DNA of 43,152 nt from contig JARKOX010000291.1 in NCBI GenBank assembly GCA_029975525.1, forward strand, positions 1 to 43,152, given 5' to 3'. The position numbers were made by a program, and so were the translations under genes. The notes under the pieces are model-generated. The model was not told the DNA's origin and searched no databases. It worked only from the letters and a program-made list of their open reading frames with translations. Positions within the stretch are counted from its first letter, which is position 1, and every line of letters begins with the position of its first letter. Positions 35,297 through 43,152 of this stretch are shown piece by piece. The stretch comes from Prolixibacteraceae bacterium. Its GTDB lineage: Bacteria; Bacteroidota; Bacteroidia; Bacteroidales; Prolixibacteraceae.

Positions 35297-35526
35297 TTGA
35301 TTTTCTTTATTCCAAATAGATAAAACCTATTTAAAGTGGTTAAAATCTTGTTGTTAAAGGTGAAAAGTACAGGAAGGCTCCAGCAGGGGGTGAAAAAATT
35401 TCCGTGGAAAGAGGATGAATCCGGCGCAGGTTTTTTTCAGAGTAGCTTTTTATCCCTATATTTAACTGCTTTTAAAACATAACTAAGCGATAAACAGAAT
35501 AATTTATCCAATTCAATCATCTAACT
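35297..35526. other. Rest of the intergenic gap before the tandem oxidoreductases
   Basis: The full gap 35219-35526 (308 bp) holds the peroxiredoxin promoter on the minus strand. In the remainder I see only a weak -7-like TATATTTA at 35457-35464 on the plus strand without a -33 partner, and no gene, hairpin or repeat. Confidence 0.4.
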
Positions 35527-37032
35527 ATGAATAACAAATCTGATAAAAACAACGTTTCCCGGAGAGCTTTTCTGGGGACTACAGCAGTTGCTGCTGCAGG
35601 AGTTACCATTCTTCCGAGCAATGTAGTTGCCGGGCTGGGACACAAAGCGCCCAGCGATAAACTGAACATTGTCGGCATCGGCGTAGGCGGGATGGGATTT
35701 GCTAACCTGAAAAACCTGGAAAAGGAAAACATTGTCGGGTTGTGCGATGTGGACTGGAAGTACAGCAAACGCGTATTCGACTATTTCCCGAAAGCTAAAA
35801 CCTACAAAGATTGGCGGAAAATGTACGACGAAATGGGCAAATCGATTGATGCCGTTGTCGTTGCCACTGCCGACCACACCCATGCCATCACGGCAGCCCA
35901 CGCCATCACAATGGGCAAACACGTGTATGTGCAAAAACCATTGACTCACACCGTTTACGAATCGAGACTGCTCACCAAGCTGGCAGAAAAGTATAAAGTT
36001 GCCACCCAGATGGGGAACCAGGGATCGTCGGGCGAAGGAGTAAACCTTACCTGCGAATGGCTGGCTAACGGCGAGATTGGTGAAGTAACCAAAGTGGAAG
36101 CTTTCACCGACCGTCCGATTTGGCCGCAGGGCCTCAACCGTCCCGAACCCGGACAGTGGGTTCCCGAAACCCTGGATTGGGACCTGTTTATCGGGCCCGC
36201 CCCGATGCGTCCGTACCATCCGCTTTACACGCCCTGGAACTGGCGCGGCTGGTGGGATTTTGGCACCGGCGCCCTCGGCGATATGGCCTGCCACATCCTG
36301 CACCCCGTCTTTATCGGGCTTCAGTTAGGTTATCCGACCAAAGCACAGGGAAGCTCAACGCTTCTGCTCAATGACTGTGCGCCCAATGCCCAGATGGTGA
36401 AACTGGTATTCCCGGCCCGCGCTCCGAAATCTCCCTGGAAAGGCCTGAAAAAAGGAGCCATGCTTCCCGAAGTGGAAGTCGTTTGGTACGACGGTGGTCT
36501 TCAGCCGATGAAACCCGAAGGATGGCCGGCTGGCAAGAATATGAATGACGCTGGTGGCGGCGTGATTTTCCACGGAACAAAAGATAAACTGATCTGCGGC
36601 TGTTACGGAAAAGATCCGTGGTTGCTCTCGGGCAGAAAACCGGAAGCTCCCAAATTCCGCCGTCGTGTGGAAGGCAGCCATGAAATGGACTGGGTACGCG
36701 CCTGTAAGGAAAGCCCCGAAAACCGCGTAAAAACAGCTTCCGACTTCAGCGAAGCCGGACCGTTTAACGAAATGGTGGTCATGGGCGTTCTGGCAGTTCG
36801 CCTGCAATCACTCAACAAAGAGCTGTTGTGGGACGGCCAGAATATGCAGTTCACCAATATCTCGGATACCGAAAAAATCAGAACAGTGGTCAAAGACGGC
36901 TTTGAAATTACCGACGGTCACCCGACTTTCAAGAAAGACTGGACCGATCCGGTTATGGCCAAAGATTTCGCAGCTGAACTGATCAAGCATACCTACCGGA
37001 AACCCTGGTCGCTTCCGGAAATGCCGGCATAA
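35527..37032 (+). CDS. Gfo/Idh/MocA family oxidoreductase with Tat leader (tandem paralogue 1)
   Basis: The protein has 501 residues. The Tat motif SRRAFLG (11-17) precedes an alanine-rich hydrophobic stretch ending at about residue 36. The Rossmann loop is GIGVGGMG (50-57), CDVD follows at 73-76, and the EKP-type motif is QKP at 136-138. The C-terminal half contains TPWNWRGWWDFGTGALGDMA and WVRACKESPENRV. It is closely similar along its whole length to the next gene, so the pair arose by duplication. The function is probably an NAD(P)-dependent sugar redox reaction outside the cytoplasm, with cofactor bound before Tat export; the substrate is unknown. Confidence 0.9.
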   Translation: MNNKSDKNNVSRRAFLGTTAVAAAGVTILPSNVVAGLGHKAPSDKLNIVGIGVGGMGFANLKNLEKENIVGLCDVDWKYSKRVFDYFPKAKTYKDWRKMYDEMGKSIDAVVVATADHTHAITAAHAITMGKHVYVQKPLTHTVYESRLLTKLAEKYKVATQMGNQGSSGEGVNLTCEWLANGEIGEVTKVEAFTDRPIWPQGLNRPEPGQWVPETLDWDLFIGPAPMRPYHPLYTPWNWRGWWDFGTGALGDMACHILHPVFIGLQLGYPTKAQGSSTLLLNDCAPNAQMVKLVFPARAPKSPWKGLKKGAMLPEVEVVWYDGGLQPMKPEGWPAGKNMNDAGGGVIFHGTKDKLICGCYGKDPWLLSGRKPEAPKFRRRVEGSHEMDWVRACKESPENRVKTASDFSEAGPFNEMVVMGVLAVRLQSLNKELLWDGQNMQFTNISDTEKIRTVVKDGFEITDGHPTFKKDWTDPVMAKDFAAELIKHTYRKPWSLPEMPA

Positions 37033-37053
37033 GAAGCAAAACATAAATTTTTT

Positions 37054-37092
37054 CAGAAAAGGTGGGGCACAAGCTTCGCCTTTTCTGTTTTT
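37054..37092 (+). terminator. Terminator between the two tandem oxidoreductases
   Basis: CAGAAAAGGTG (37054-37064) pairs with CGCCTTTTCTG (37077-37087) with one G-U pair and a 12-nt loop; TTTTT follows at 37088-37092. It suggests that the two paralogues are at least partly expressed apart. Confidence 0.65.
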
Positions 37093-37137
37093 CGGGGTTC
37101 TCCGCTTATCCTTTCGCCTTATTTTCCTATTTTCAAC

Positions 37138-37153
37138 CCCAAAAGCTTTTGGG
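37138..37153 (+). promoter_or_regulatory. Perfect 16-bp palindrome before the second oxidoreductase
   Basis: CCCAAAAGCTTTTGGG reads the same on both strands and ends 14 nt before the ATG at 37168. There is no loop, so an operator for a dimeric regulator is more likely than a hairpin. No copy is seen before the first paralogue. Confidence 0.4.
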
Positions 37154-37167
37154 TAAAAAATCATACC

Positions 37168-38664
37168 ATGAAACAAGAAAAACAGGTATCCGGAACACTT
37201 TCACGACGCACATTTTTGACTACCACCGCCTCGGCTGCGGCTGCAGTTACCATCCTGCCCAGCCATGTTGTCGCCGGATTGGGACACCGTCCGCCCAGCG
37301 ATAAGTTGAATATTGCCGGAATAGGGGTCGGCGGAATGGGATACCGTAACCTTCGGAACATGGACACCGAGAATATCGTCGCCTTGTGCGATGTAGACTG
37401 GGATTATGCCGGACGCAACGCTTTTAAACAGTGGATTCGGGCAAAACTGTACAAAGACTACCGGGTGATGTTTGACCAGCAAAAAGATATCGATGCGGTG
37501 ATGATTGCCACTCCCGATCATTCGCACGCCCTCCCGGCGGTGATGGCAATGCGCAATGGTTACCACGTTTATGTGCAGAAGCCGCTTACCCATTCGGTTT
37601 ACGAATCGCGGGTGCTGGCCGAAACTGCACGCACCTACCGGGTGGCCACCCAAATGGGCAACCAGGGTAATTCAGGTGACGGGATCCGGCAAATCTGCGA
37701 GTGGATTTGGGCGGGGACCATTGGTGAAGTTACCCGCGTGGATGCCTGGACCAACCGCCCCATCTGGCCGCAGGGTCTCGAGCGCCCCCAAAAATCAATG
37801 CGGGTTCCTAAAAATCTGGATTGGAACCTCTTCCTCGGAACGGCTCCCGAACGGCCCTACCACGAAATATACACGCCCTGGAACTGGCGCGGCTGGTGGG
37901 ATTTTGGCACCGGCGCCCTTGGCGACATGGCCTGCCACATCCTCGACCCCGTTTTTATGGCGCTCAAACTCGAATATCCGGTGGCTGTCCAGGCCTCTTC
38001 CACTCCCATCAATATGGAGTCGGCGCCCAATGCCGAGTTTGTGAAATATGAGTTTCCGCGGCGCGATAACCTTCCCAAAGTGGCTATGCCCGAGCTGACG
38101 GTCAACTGGTACGATGGTGGCATGATGCCCCCGCGCCCCGACGAACTGCTCGACGGCGAACCCATGGGAGATGCCGACGGCGGTTGTATTTTCTATGGAA
38201 CGCGCGGAAAAATCATGTGCGGGACGTATGCCCGCAATCCGCAGTTGCTGCCTACCCGCGAAATGGAGCATTTTAACCAGCCTTCCAAGATTTTACGCCG
38301 AATAACCAATGCCATGGAGGGCGGACATGAACAGGACTGGATACGGGCGTGTAAAGAGAGCCGCGAAACCCGCCTCGAAGCTTCGTCGCATTTCGGCTAT
38401 TCGGGGCCGCTCAACGAAATGGTGGTGATGGGGGTACTGGCTGTCCGGTTGCAAAGCCTGAACCGCAAACTGTTGTGGGACGGCAAAAATATGCAGTTTA
38501 CCAATATCTCTTCGTCGGACCAGATTCGTACACTGACCAAAGACCGCTTCGAAATTGTGAACGGAGATCCGAAATTCAACAAAGAATACAAAACCCTGCC
38601 GGCTGCCGCCATGGCCGAAGAGTGGATCAGGCACAACTACCGCGAAGGCTGGGAGCAGATTTGA
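37168..38664 (+). CDS. Gfo/Idh/MocA family oxidoreductase with Tat leader (tandem paralogue 2)
   Basis: The protein has 498 residues. The Tat motif SRRTFLT (12-18) precedes the hydrophobic stretch TTTASAAAAVTILPS. The Rossmann loop GIGVGGMG lies at 51-58, CDVD at 74-77, and QKP at 137-139. Shared blocks with paralogue 1 include NRPIWPQGLERP, TPWNWRGWWDFGTGALGDMA and NEMVVMGVLAVRLQSLN. Differences are spread evenly and leaders differ, so this is an old duplication rather than an assembly repeat. It converges on the antiporter gene; the 36-bp gap has no strong terminator. The substrate is unknown. Confidence 0.9.
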   Translation: MKQEKQVSGTLSRRTFLTTTASAAAAVTILPSHVVAGLGHRPPSDKLNIAGIGVGGMGYRNLRNMDTENIVALCDVDWDYAGRNAFKQWIRAKLYKDYRVMFDQQKDIDAVMIATPDHSHALPAVMAMRNGYHVYVQKPLTHSVYESRVLAETARTYRVATQMGNQGNSGDGIRQICEWIWAGTIGEVTRVDAWTNRPIWPQGLERPQKSMRVPKNLDWNLFLGTAPERPYHEIYTPWNWRGWWDFGTGALGDMACHILDPVFMALKLEYPVAVQASSTPINMESAPNAEFVKYEFPRRDNLPKVAMPELTVNWYDGGMMPPRPDELLDGEPMGDADGGCIFYGTRGKIMCGTYARNPQLLPTREMEHFNQPSKILRRITNAMEGGHEQDWIRACKESRETRLEASSHFGYSGPLNEMVVMGVLAVRLQSLNRKLLWDGKNMQFTNISSSDQIRTLTKDRFEIVNGDPKFNKEYKTLPAAAMAEEWIRHNYREGWEQI

Positions 38665-38700
38665 CCCCAACCGCCGGAACGTCGGTAAAAGAGAGTGGGT

Positions 38701-40212
38701 TTAGTTCTTTTTCAGCGAAAAATTGCTGATTCCCATGTTCTGATAGGTTTGTTTCAGCGCTTCTTCATCGTCGGTGATGATCAGCAGTTTATCCCCTTCA
38801 TAGAAGACCGTGCTTCCGGTGGGGATAAAATATTTGTCGCCGCGTTTAACCATAACAGCCAGGGTTTTGTCGGGCAGCGGCATGTCCATCAGCCGGCTGC
38901 CGTGGCTCAAAGCCTCAGCGGTAATGGTGATTTCAGTTGTGGCCGATTTAATTTCATCGGAAAATTCCAGATCAAAATTTTCGGGTTGCCGGTACGATTT
39001 GGGTTTTTCGGCAAGGCCCAGCCAAAAGGCAATCTGGGTGAGAAAAGTCCCCTGAATGATCAGCGAGAGCAGCGTGATAAAAAAGACGACGTTGAAGAAA
39101 AAGCGGGCATGCGGAACCTGCTCGGCCAGCGGGAAGATGGCAAAAATGATGGGGACTGCCCCGCGCAATCCAACCCAGGAGACAAAAACTTTGGAACGGA
39201 ACGAGATGTTCCGGAAGGGTAACAAACTCAGGAAGACGCCGACCGGCCGGGCAACCAGGATCATAAATATCCCGATGATCAGCGCCGGAAAGGCCACCGG
39301 GATCAGTTCGTGCGGGTTGACCAGCAGTCCCAGCGTAAGGAACATGAGAATCTGGCTGAGCCACGCCTGTCCGTCGAAAAAACGCAATGAGCTGCGTTTG
39401 TGGACAAACCGCGAGTTTCCGATCACCAGTCCGGCAATGTAAACCGCCATGTAGCTGTTCCCTTTTATAAAATAGGTGAACGAGAAAATAAAAATGCACC
39501 AGGTGAAAACCAGGATCGGGTAGAGGGAGTCGTTGTCAATTTTTATGCGGTTGATAATAAAAACGGCCAGTTTCCCCAGTAAATAGCCGGAAGCGGTTCC
39601 CAGCACCAGCTGCATCAGAATGGTGCCGCCCACCAGCAGCAAGTTGGGTTCACCCCCCTCTTTGATAATCCCGATCAGGGTGATGGTGAGGATGTAAGCA
39701 ACCGGGTCATTGCTACCACTCTCCAGCTCCAGCAGCGGGCGCAGGTTGTGTTTCAGATGGGCGCCTTTGGTGCGCAGAATGGCAAAAACCGAAGCCGAAT
39801 CGGTGGAGGACATGATGGAGGCCAGCAGCAGCGCCGACAGAAAACCGATACCGGCAGCGGGCATGGTCATTCCGCAAAGCCACCAGATAAAAAGTCCGGT
39901 GATTGCTGCGGTAAGCAAAACTCCCACGGTAGCCAGCACAACGCCGGGCGCCAGAATCGGCCTGACTTCTGACAATTTGGTATCCAGCCCGCCTGAAAAG
40001 AGGATGATACACAAGGCTACCGTCCCGATGGTCTGGGCAAGTTTCAGGTTTTCAAACTGGATACCCAGTCCGTCGCTGCCACTCAGCATGCCAACGGCCA
40101 GAAAAAGTAACAGAACCGGCACGCCGAGCCGCGAGCTCGCTTTCCCGGCTAAGATGCTGATAAAGAACAGTAGCGAAAGTGTCAGCAGGATATATTCAAT
40201 TGCAATTTCCAA
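38701..40212 (-). CDS. K+/H+ (or Na+/H+) antiporter, CPA1/NhaP2 type, with RCK_C domain
   Basis: From TTG 40212 the protein has 503 residues with about 12 membrane segments. Key transport motifs are STDSASVFAIL and ESGSNDPVAYILT, the family's acidic ion-binding segments. The C-terminal cytoplasmic part (about 425-490: LMDMPLPDKTLAVMVKRGD, then FYEGDKLLIITDDEEAL) is an RCK_C/TrkA_C regulatory domain. It exports potassium or sodium in exchange for protons. The longer frame opens at TTG 40248, but a -7 box overlaps that codon, so the downstream TTG, which begins directly at the membrane part (EIAIEYILLTLSLLFF), is preferred. Both starts are non-ATG and the choice is uncertain. Confidence 0.85.
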   Translation of the reverse strand: MEIAIEYILLTLSLLFFISILAGKASSRLGVPVLLLFLAVGMLSGSDGLGIQFENLKLAQTIGTVALCIILFSGGLDTKLSEVRPILAPGVVLATVGVLLTAAITGLFIWWLCGMTMPAAGIGFLSALLLASIMSSTDSASVFAILRTKGAHLKHNLRPLLELESGSNDPVAYILTITLIGIIKEGGEPNLLLVGGTILMQLVLGTASGYLLGKLAVFIINRIKIDNDSLYPILVFTWCIFIFSFTYFIKGNSYMAVYIAGLVIGNSRFVHKRSSLRFFDGQAWLSQILMFLTLGLLVNPHELIPVAFPALIIGIFMILVARPVGVFLSLLPFRNISFRSKVFVSWVGLRGAVPIIFAIFPLAEQVPHARFFFNVVFFITLLSLIIQGTFLTQIAFWLGLAEKPKSYRQPENFDLEFSDEIKSATTEITITAEALSHGSRLMDMPLPDKTLAVMVKRGDKYFIPTGSTVFYEGDKLLIITDDEEALKQTYQNMGISNFSLKKN

Positions 40213-40245
40213 TGAATTCGGTTTTAATTTGTTTTGGATTGTGCA

Positions 40246-40253
40246 CAAATATA
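40246..40253 (-). promoter_or_regulatory. Possible -7 element of the antiporter gene
   Basis: TATATTTG on the minus strand matches TAnnTTTG. It overlaps the TTG at 40248, so a transcript from it would not contain that codon. No TTG occurs at the expected -33 position. Confidence 0.4.
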
Positions 40254-40430
40254 AAATCTTGTCCGCATTTGCTGAGCCTCGCGAAGGTCATAAACTGAAA
40301 AAAAGAGAATAAATTTAATCCCCGGATGCATACGCAGCAAGAATTTTTGTTTTATTGTAAAATGAAAGGAGGGCGTAGTGTGCTTCAGGTAAATTTGCCA
40401 TATTTGTATCTCACCAATAAAGCTGATGTT

Positions 40431-41747
40431 ATGATAAGTACAGCAGGGTTACGTGGCGGCAGGATGTTGTTTGCTGCCTTTGCAATTGTTCTTGGGGGGA
40501 TCATCTCTCAAACCAGTGCTCAGAATTCCTGGCAGATTGCAGTGCCGGGCAATGGCTATCTGACACAGGAAGGAGACGGCTCTTCCGGACAGGTGAGCCG
40601 GAACGGGATCCGGCAGTGGCAATCATCCGAAAGCCGTTTTTCTCTCTTTTTCCGGGTCGACAGAGCCTGTGAGCTCACGCTGGCCTTAAATCTTCGGGTG
40701 CCTGCGGGCAAATCGGATTTGCAGGTTTCGGCTGCCGGCAAGGTTTTCGCTCTGCGCGTGGCCGGCGCAGAACTGCATCCCGAGCAGGTGGGGGCAATTT
40801 CCGTTTCCCAACCGGGGTATGTCCGCGTCGATCTGCAGGGAATCAGCAAAACAGGAGCGGTTTTTGCCGAAGTGGCCGACTTGCTGGTCTCTTCCTCAAC
40901 ATCCGGACTGAATCTGAATTATGTGAAAGATAATGAAAGTAACCGTTTTTACTGGGGACGCCGCGGTCCTTCCGTGCATCTCTCTTACATCACCCCGCCG
41001 GATAAAACGATCGAATGGTTTTACAGTGAAGTAACCGTGCCGGAAGGTGAGGATGCGATCGGTTCCTATTTTATGGCCAACGGATTTGGCGAAGGTTATT
41101 TCGGCATCCAGGTAAACGGTCCAGCCGAGCGGAGAATCCTTTTTTCGGTGTGGAGCCCTTTTCATACCGATAATCCGGCGGAGATTCCCGAGTCGGATCG
41201 GATCGCACTACTGAAGAAAGGCGACGGGGTTTACACCGGCGAGTTTGGCAACGAAGGTTCGGGAGGACAGAGTTACCTTGTTTTTCCCTGGAAAGCCGGT
41301 CATACCTACGGTTTTTTGAATTCGGCCAAACCCGACGGGAAGGGAAATACGATCTATTCCGCATATTTTTATGCACCCGAGAAGGGGCGGTGGCAGCTGA
41401 TCGCCAGCTTCCGAAGACCCAAAACCAACACTTATCTGGTCCGGCTACATTCGTTTCTCGAAAACTTCAGCGACAAAAACGGCTACCTCGGACGAAAGGC
41501 CTGGTACGCCAACCAGTGGGCCAGAGATACCGACGGAAATTGGCATGAACTGACCGGAGCCCGTTTTACCGGCGACGATATTGCGCGGCGCAGCTACCGG
41601 CTCGATTATGCCGGAGGAGCTTCGGGCAACCGTTTTTTTCTGCAAAACGGCGGCTTCTTTAACGAAACCATTCCGCTGAACACCGTTTTTACCCGGGAAG
41701 GAAATGCCGGGAAAGCTCCGGAGATCCCCTTTGCGGAGCTGGAATAA
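40431..41747 (+). CDS. Secreted DUF3472 protein with N-terminal DUF5077 domain
   Basis: From ATG 40431 the protein has 438 residues. A longer frame from 40326 is open, but the signal peptide (MLFAAFAIVLGGIISQTSAQ) follows closely after 40431, and a -7-like CATATTTG lies at 40399-40406, so the shorter form is preferred. DUF5077 covers about 30-135 of the mature chain (PGNGYLTQEGDGSSGQVS). DUF3472 covers about 170-340 (RRGPSVHLSYITPP, WFYSEVTVPEGEDAIGSYFM, ANGFGEGYFGIQVN, FLNSAKPDGKGN). DUF5077 is thought to bind carbohydrate; DUF3472 has no established activity. It is likely a secreted glycan-binding or glycan-acting protein. The neighbours give no extra clue. Confidence 0.8.
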   Translation: MISTAGLRGGRMLFAAFAIVLGGIISQTSAQNSWQIAVPGNGYLTQEGDGSSGQVSRNGIRQWQSSESRFSLFFRVDRACELTLALNLRVPAGKSDLQVSAAGKVFALRVAGAELHPEQVGAISVSQPGYVRVDLQGISKTGAVFAEVADLLVSSSTSGLNLNYVKDNESNRFYWGRRGPSVHLSYITPPDKTIEWFYSEVTVPEGEDAIGSYFMANGFGEGYFGIQVNGPAERRILFSVWSPFHTDNPAEIPESDRIALLKKGDGVYTGEFGNEGSGGQSYLVFPWKAGHTYGFLNSAKPDGKGNTIYSAYFYAPEKGRWQLIASFRRPKTNTYLVRLHSFLENFSDKNGYLGRKAWYANQWARDTDGNWHELTGARFTGDDIARRSYRLDYAGGASGNRFFLQNGGFFNETIPLNTVFTREGNAGKAPEIPFAELE

Positions 41748-41784
41748 AACTTCGGGAGTAGATCCAATTCTGCGCGCTTCTTCC

Positions 41785-41792
41785 TATTTTTG
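41785..41792 (+). promoter_or_regulatory. Possible -7 element of the cysteine-cluster gene
   Basis: TATTTTTG matches TAnnTTTG and lies 18 bp before the ATG at 41811. It covers the alternative TTG start at 41790, which argues for the ATG. No -33 TTG is visible. Confidence 0.4.
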
Positions 41793-41810
41793 AAATTGGA
41801 AAGGAAAAAC

Positions 41811-42500
41811 ATGGAAGAATTGCAACTATCCGAACAGGACCGGATTTTTTACAACGATGGATACCACGTCGGACAGGCTGTGGCTGAAAAAGGCCTGACG
41901 CCTGAAAATATTGTGGAGGGGCTGGCGCAACTCCACGAATCAATTGACGGATTGATTGATGCCCTGCTCGAACGGGCCCGTAAAAACGAGGTGCTCATTT
42001 ACTGCCACCGCGGATGCGAATGGTGCTGCCACCAGGCCGTATTTGCCAACAACCTGGAAATGCTCAACCTGCTGGAGTTTTTCCGGAAAAATTTTTCGGA
42101 GGAACAGCTGATGGAGGTGGCCCGCCATGCCGCGCAAAAAAATCAAAAGGTATCGGGGATGAGCGAAGCCGAGGTGCTGCTCTATAAGTCGCCCTGCCCG
42201 TTGCTGAAAGGGGGCGCCTGCATAGCCTACCATGCGCGCCCCATGGCTTGCCGGATCTATCTGTCCCGCAGCCTTTCGAGCTGTTTTGAGTTTTTTAAAA
42301 ATCCCGGAAACCCCGATAACTTTCCGGCCTTGATCGATTTTCCGCTGCGGGTCGGTAAACTGCTCAACGAAGGTTTTGCCCGGGCCATGCGCGACCAGGG
42401 GGTTGAGGTGTCGGAATTCAGAATAGAGGAGGGGCTTGACCTGTTTTTAAACCAGCGTTTTGATCTGCGGGTAATTTCCCCAAACCCTTCTGATCAATAA
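41811..42500 (+). CDS. YkgJ family cysteine-cluster protein
   Basis: From ATG 41811 the protein has 229 residues; an AAGGAAAAAC sequence just before the ATG can serve as a ribosome-binding site. The cysteine pattern is the YkgJ (CxxCxxCC-like) cluster: C65, C69, C72 and C73 in YCHRGCEWCCHQ, then C129 (SPCPLL), C137 (GACIAY), C147 (RPMACRIY) and C158. Such proteins bind zinc or an iron-sulfur cluster; their biological role is mostly unknown. The N-terminal 60 residues are helical and variable. It stands between the DUF3472 gene and the rubrerythrin gene. Confidence 0.85.
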   Translation: MEELQLSEQDRIFYNDGYHVGQAVAEKGLTPENIVEGLAQLHESIDGLIDALLERARKNEVLIYCHRGCEWCCHQAVFANNLEMLNLLEFFRKNFSEEQLMEVARHAAQKNQKVSGMSEAEVLLYKSPCPLLKGGACIAYHARPMACRIYLSRSLSSCFEFFKNPGNPDNFPALIDFPLRVGKLLNEGFARAMRDQGVEVSEFRIEEGLDLFLNQRFDLRVISPNPSDQ

Positions 42501-42615
42501 ACCCAAACCGGGCTTGGGCCGGGAACGTGAATTTGTTCTAAATTACGGAAGGGAGGAGAGAGTCACGGCACTTTTTCTTATTTTTATTAAATCATAAAAA
42601 TCAAAATTCAACATT

Positions 42616-43152
42616 ATGGAATCATTAGCCGGAACAAAAACCGAACAGAACCTGCTGAAAGCTTTTGCCGGCGAATCGCAGGCACGCAACCGTTACGAAT
42701 TTTTTGCCAAACAGGCGCGCAGCGAAGGATTGGAGCAGATAGCAGCCCTGTTTGAAGAGACCGCAATCAATGAGAAAGCGCATGCCAAACGGTTTTTCCG
42801 TTTTCTGGAAGGCCGGATGGTTGAAGTAACGGCAACCTACCCCGCCGGAAAAATCGGTACCACTCTGGAAAATCTCCAGGCTGCCGCCGAAGGGGAAAAT
42901 GAAGAGTGGACTTCTCTCTATCCCCATTTTGCCGACGTTGCCGAAGCAGAAGGTTTCAAGCAGATTGCCGTGGTTTTCCGTACCATTGCCAAAATTGAAA
43001 AGGCTCACGAAGAGCGCTACCGGAAATTGTATAAAAACCTGCAGGATGGAAAAGTTTTTGAACGCGAGGATAAAGTGATCTGGAAATGCCGCGTTTGCGG
43101 ATTCCTGCACGAATCGACCAAACCTCCCAAAAAATGTCCGGCTTGCGAACAC
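42616..43152 (+). CDS. rbr: Rubrerythrin (3' end outside window)
   Basis: The frame opens at ATG 42616 and runs without a stop to the window end (179 codons; the family has about 190-195). The N-terminal ferritin-like domain carries the full diiron set: E20, E53, H56, E94, E97, E128 and H131 (in FAGESQARNRYEF, INEKAHAKRF, EGENEEW and KIEKAHEERY). The C-terminal rubredoxin-like domain has C158/C161 (WKCRVCGF) and C174/C177 (CPACEH). It reduces hydrogen peroxide to water in the cytoplasm with electrons from rubredoxin or NADH oxidoreductases, typical of anaerobes and microaerophiles. Upstream, 42501-42615 is a gap with only a near-consensus TATTTTTA. Confidence 0.95.
   Translation, partial: MESLAGTKTEQNLLKAFAGESQARNRYEFFAKQARSEGLEQIAALFEETAINEKAHAKRFFRFLEGRMVEVTATYPAGKIGTTLENLQAAAEGENEEWTSLYPHFADVAEAEGFKQIAVVFRTIAKIEKAHEERYRKLYKNLQDGKVFEREDKVIWKCRVCGFLHESTKPPKKCPACEH

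Noticed and set aside
35527-38664. Tandem oxidoreductases as an assembly duplication
   Set aside because: The two copies differ throughout at the DNA and protein level, and their leaders and flanks are unrelated.
42625-43152. A 175-codon minus-strand frame at the right edge
   Set aside because: The plus strand encodes rubrerythrin here, with all diiron and rubredoxin ligands.

Overview
The window looks like a chromosomal segment of a glycan-degrading Bacteroidota bacterium, possibly of the Marinilabiliales/Prolixibacteraceae type; that finer placement is a guess. Supporting signs are a SusC/SusD pair next to an ECF sigma factor and a FecR-type anti-sigma factor, many signal-peptide or lipoprotein glycoside hydrolases, a BlaI/M56 pair, weak Shine-Dalgarno signals, and promoters of the Bacteroidota form (-33 TTG or TTTG, about 20 bp, -7 TAnnTTTG). 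I saw no tRNA, rRNA, CRISPR array or insertion sequence.

Layout. (1) 1-3820 (+): the end of one Gfo/Idh/MocA oxidoreductase, an AP-endonuclease-2-like sugar isomerase, and two more oxidoreductases. The complete ones start with twin-arginine leaders, which suggests extracytoplasmic sugar oxidation or epimerisation. (2) 3911-10716 (+): sigma factor, FecR anti-sigma factor, a leader with two hairpins, a SusC receptor with an STN signalling domain, and SusD; a perfect 17-bp stem terminator follows. (3) 11272-13657 (+): an internally deleted relic of the DUF4965/DUF1793 glutaminase-like family, then a GH2 enzyme. (4) 13823-16607 (-): a GH78 alpha-L-rhamnosidase whose C-terminal domain lies in another frame (apparent 1-nt frameshift). 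(5) 17040-21943 (+): LacI regulator, GH172 (DUF2961), a DUF6786-like lipoprotein and a FucP-like sugar permease, a tight operon that could handle D-arabinose or L-fucose. (6) 22062-27798 (-): GNAT acetyltransferase, ferritin-like/VIT1 iron protein, U32 (RlhA/TrhP-like) protein, AlbA_2 protein and a GH29 alpha-L-fucosidase, closely spaced.

(7) 28024-34621 (+): an OMP_b-brl_3 TonB-dependent receptor; then a BlaI repressor behind three evenly spaced operator dyads, an M56 (BlaR1-like) membrane protease with an unusual periplasmic tail (two CarboxypepD_reg domains, a plug-like segment, a TonB_C-like segment), and a TPR protein. (8) 34682-35218 (-): a 2-Cys peroxiredoxin with a clear promoter. (9) 35527-38664 (+): two tandem paralogous Tat-leader Gfo/Idh/MocA oxidoreductases. 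(10) 38701-40212 (-): a CPA1-type K+/H+ antiporter. (11) 40431-43152 (+): a DUF5077/DUF3472 protein, a YkgJ-like cysteine-cluster protein, and a rubrerythrin cut by the window end.

Taken together, the glycan genes (SusCD, GH2, GH78, GH29, GH172, permease, oxidoreductases) point to use of deoxysugar- or arabinose-containing polysaccharides. The rest is housekeeping, redox/iron protection and envelope sensing. All assignments come from reading the sequence; no database search was run.
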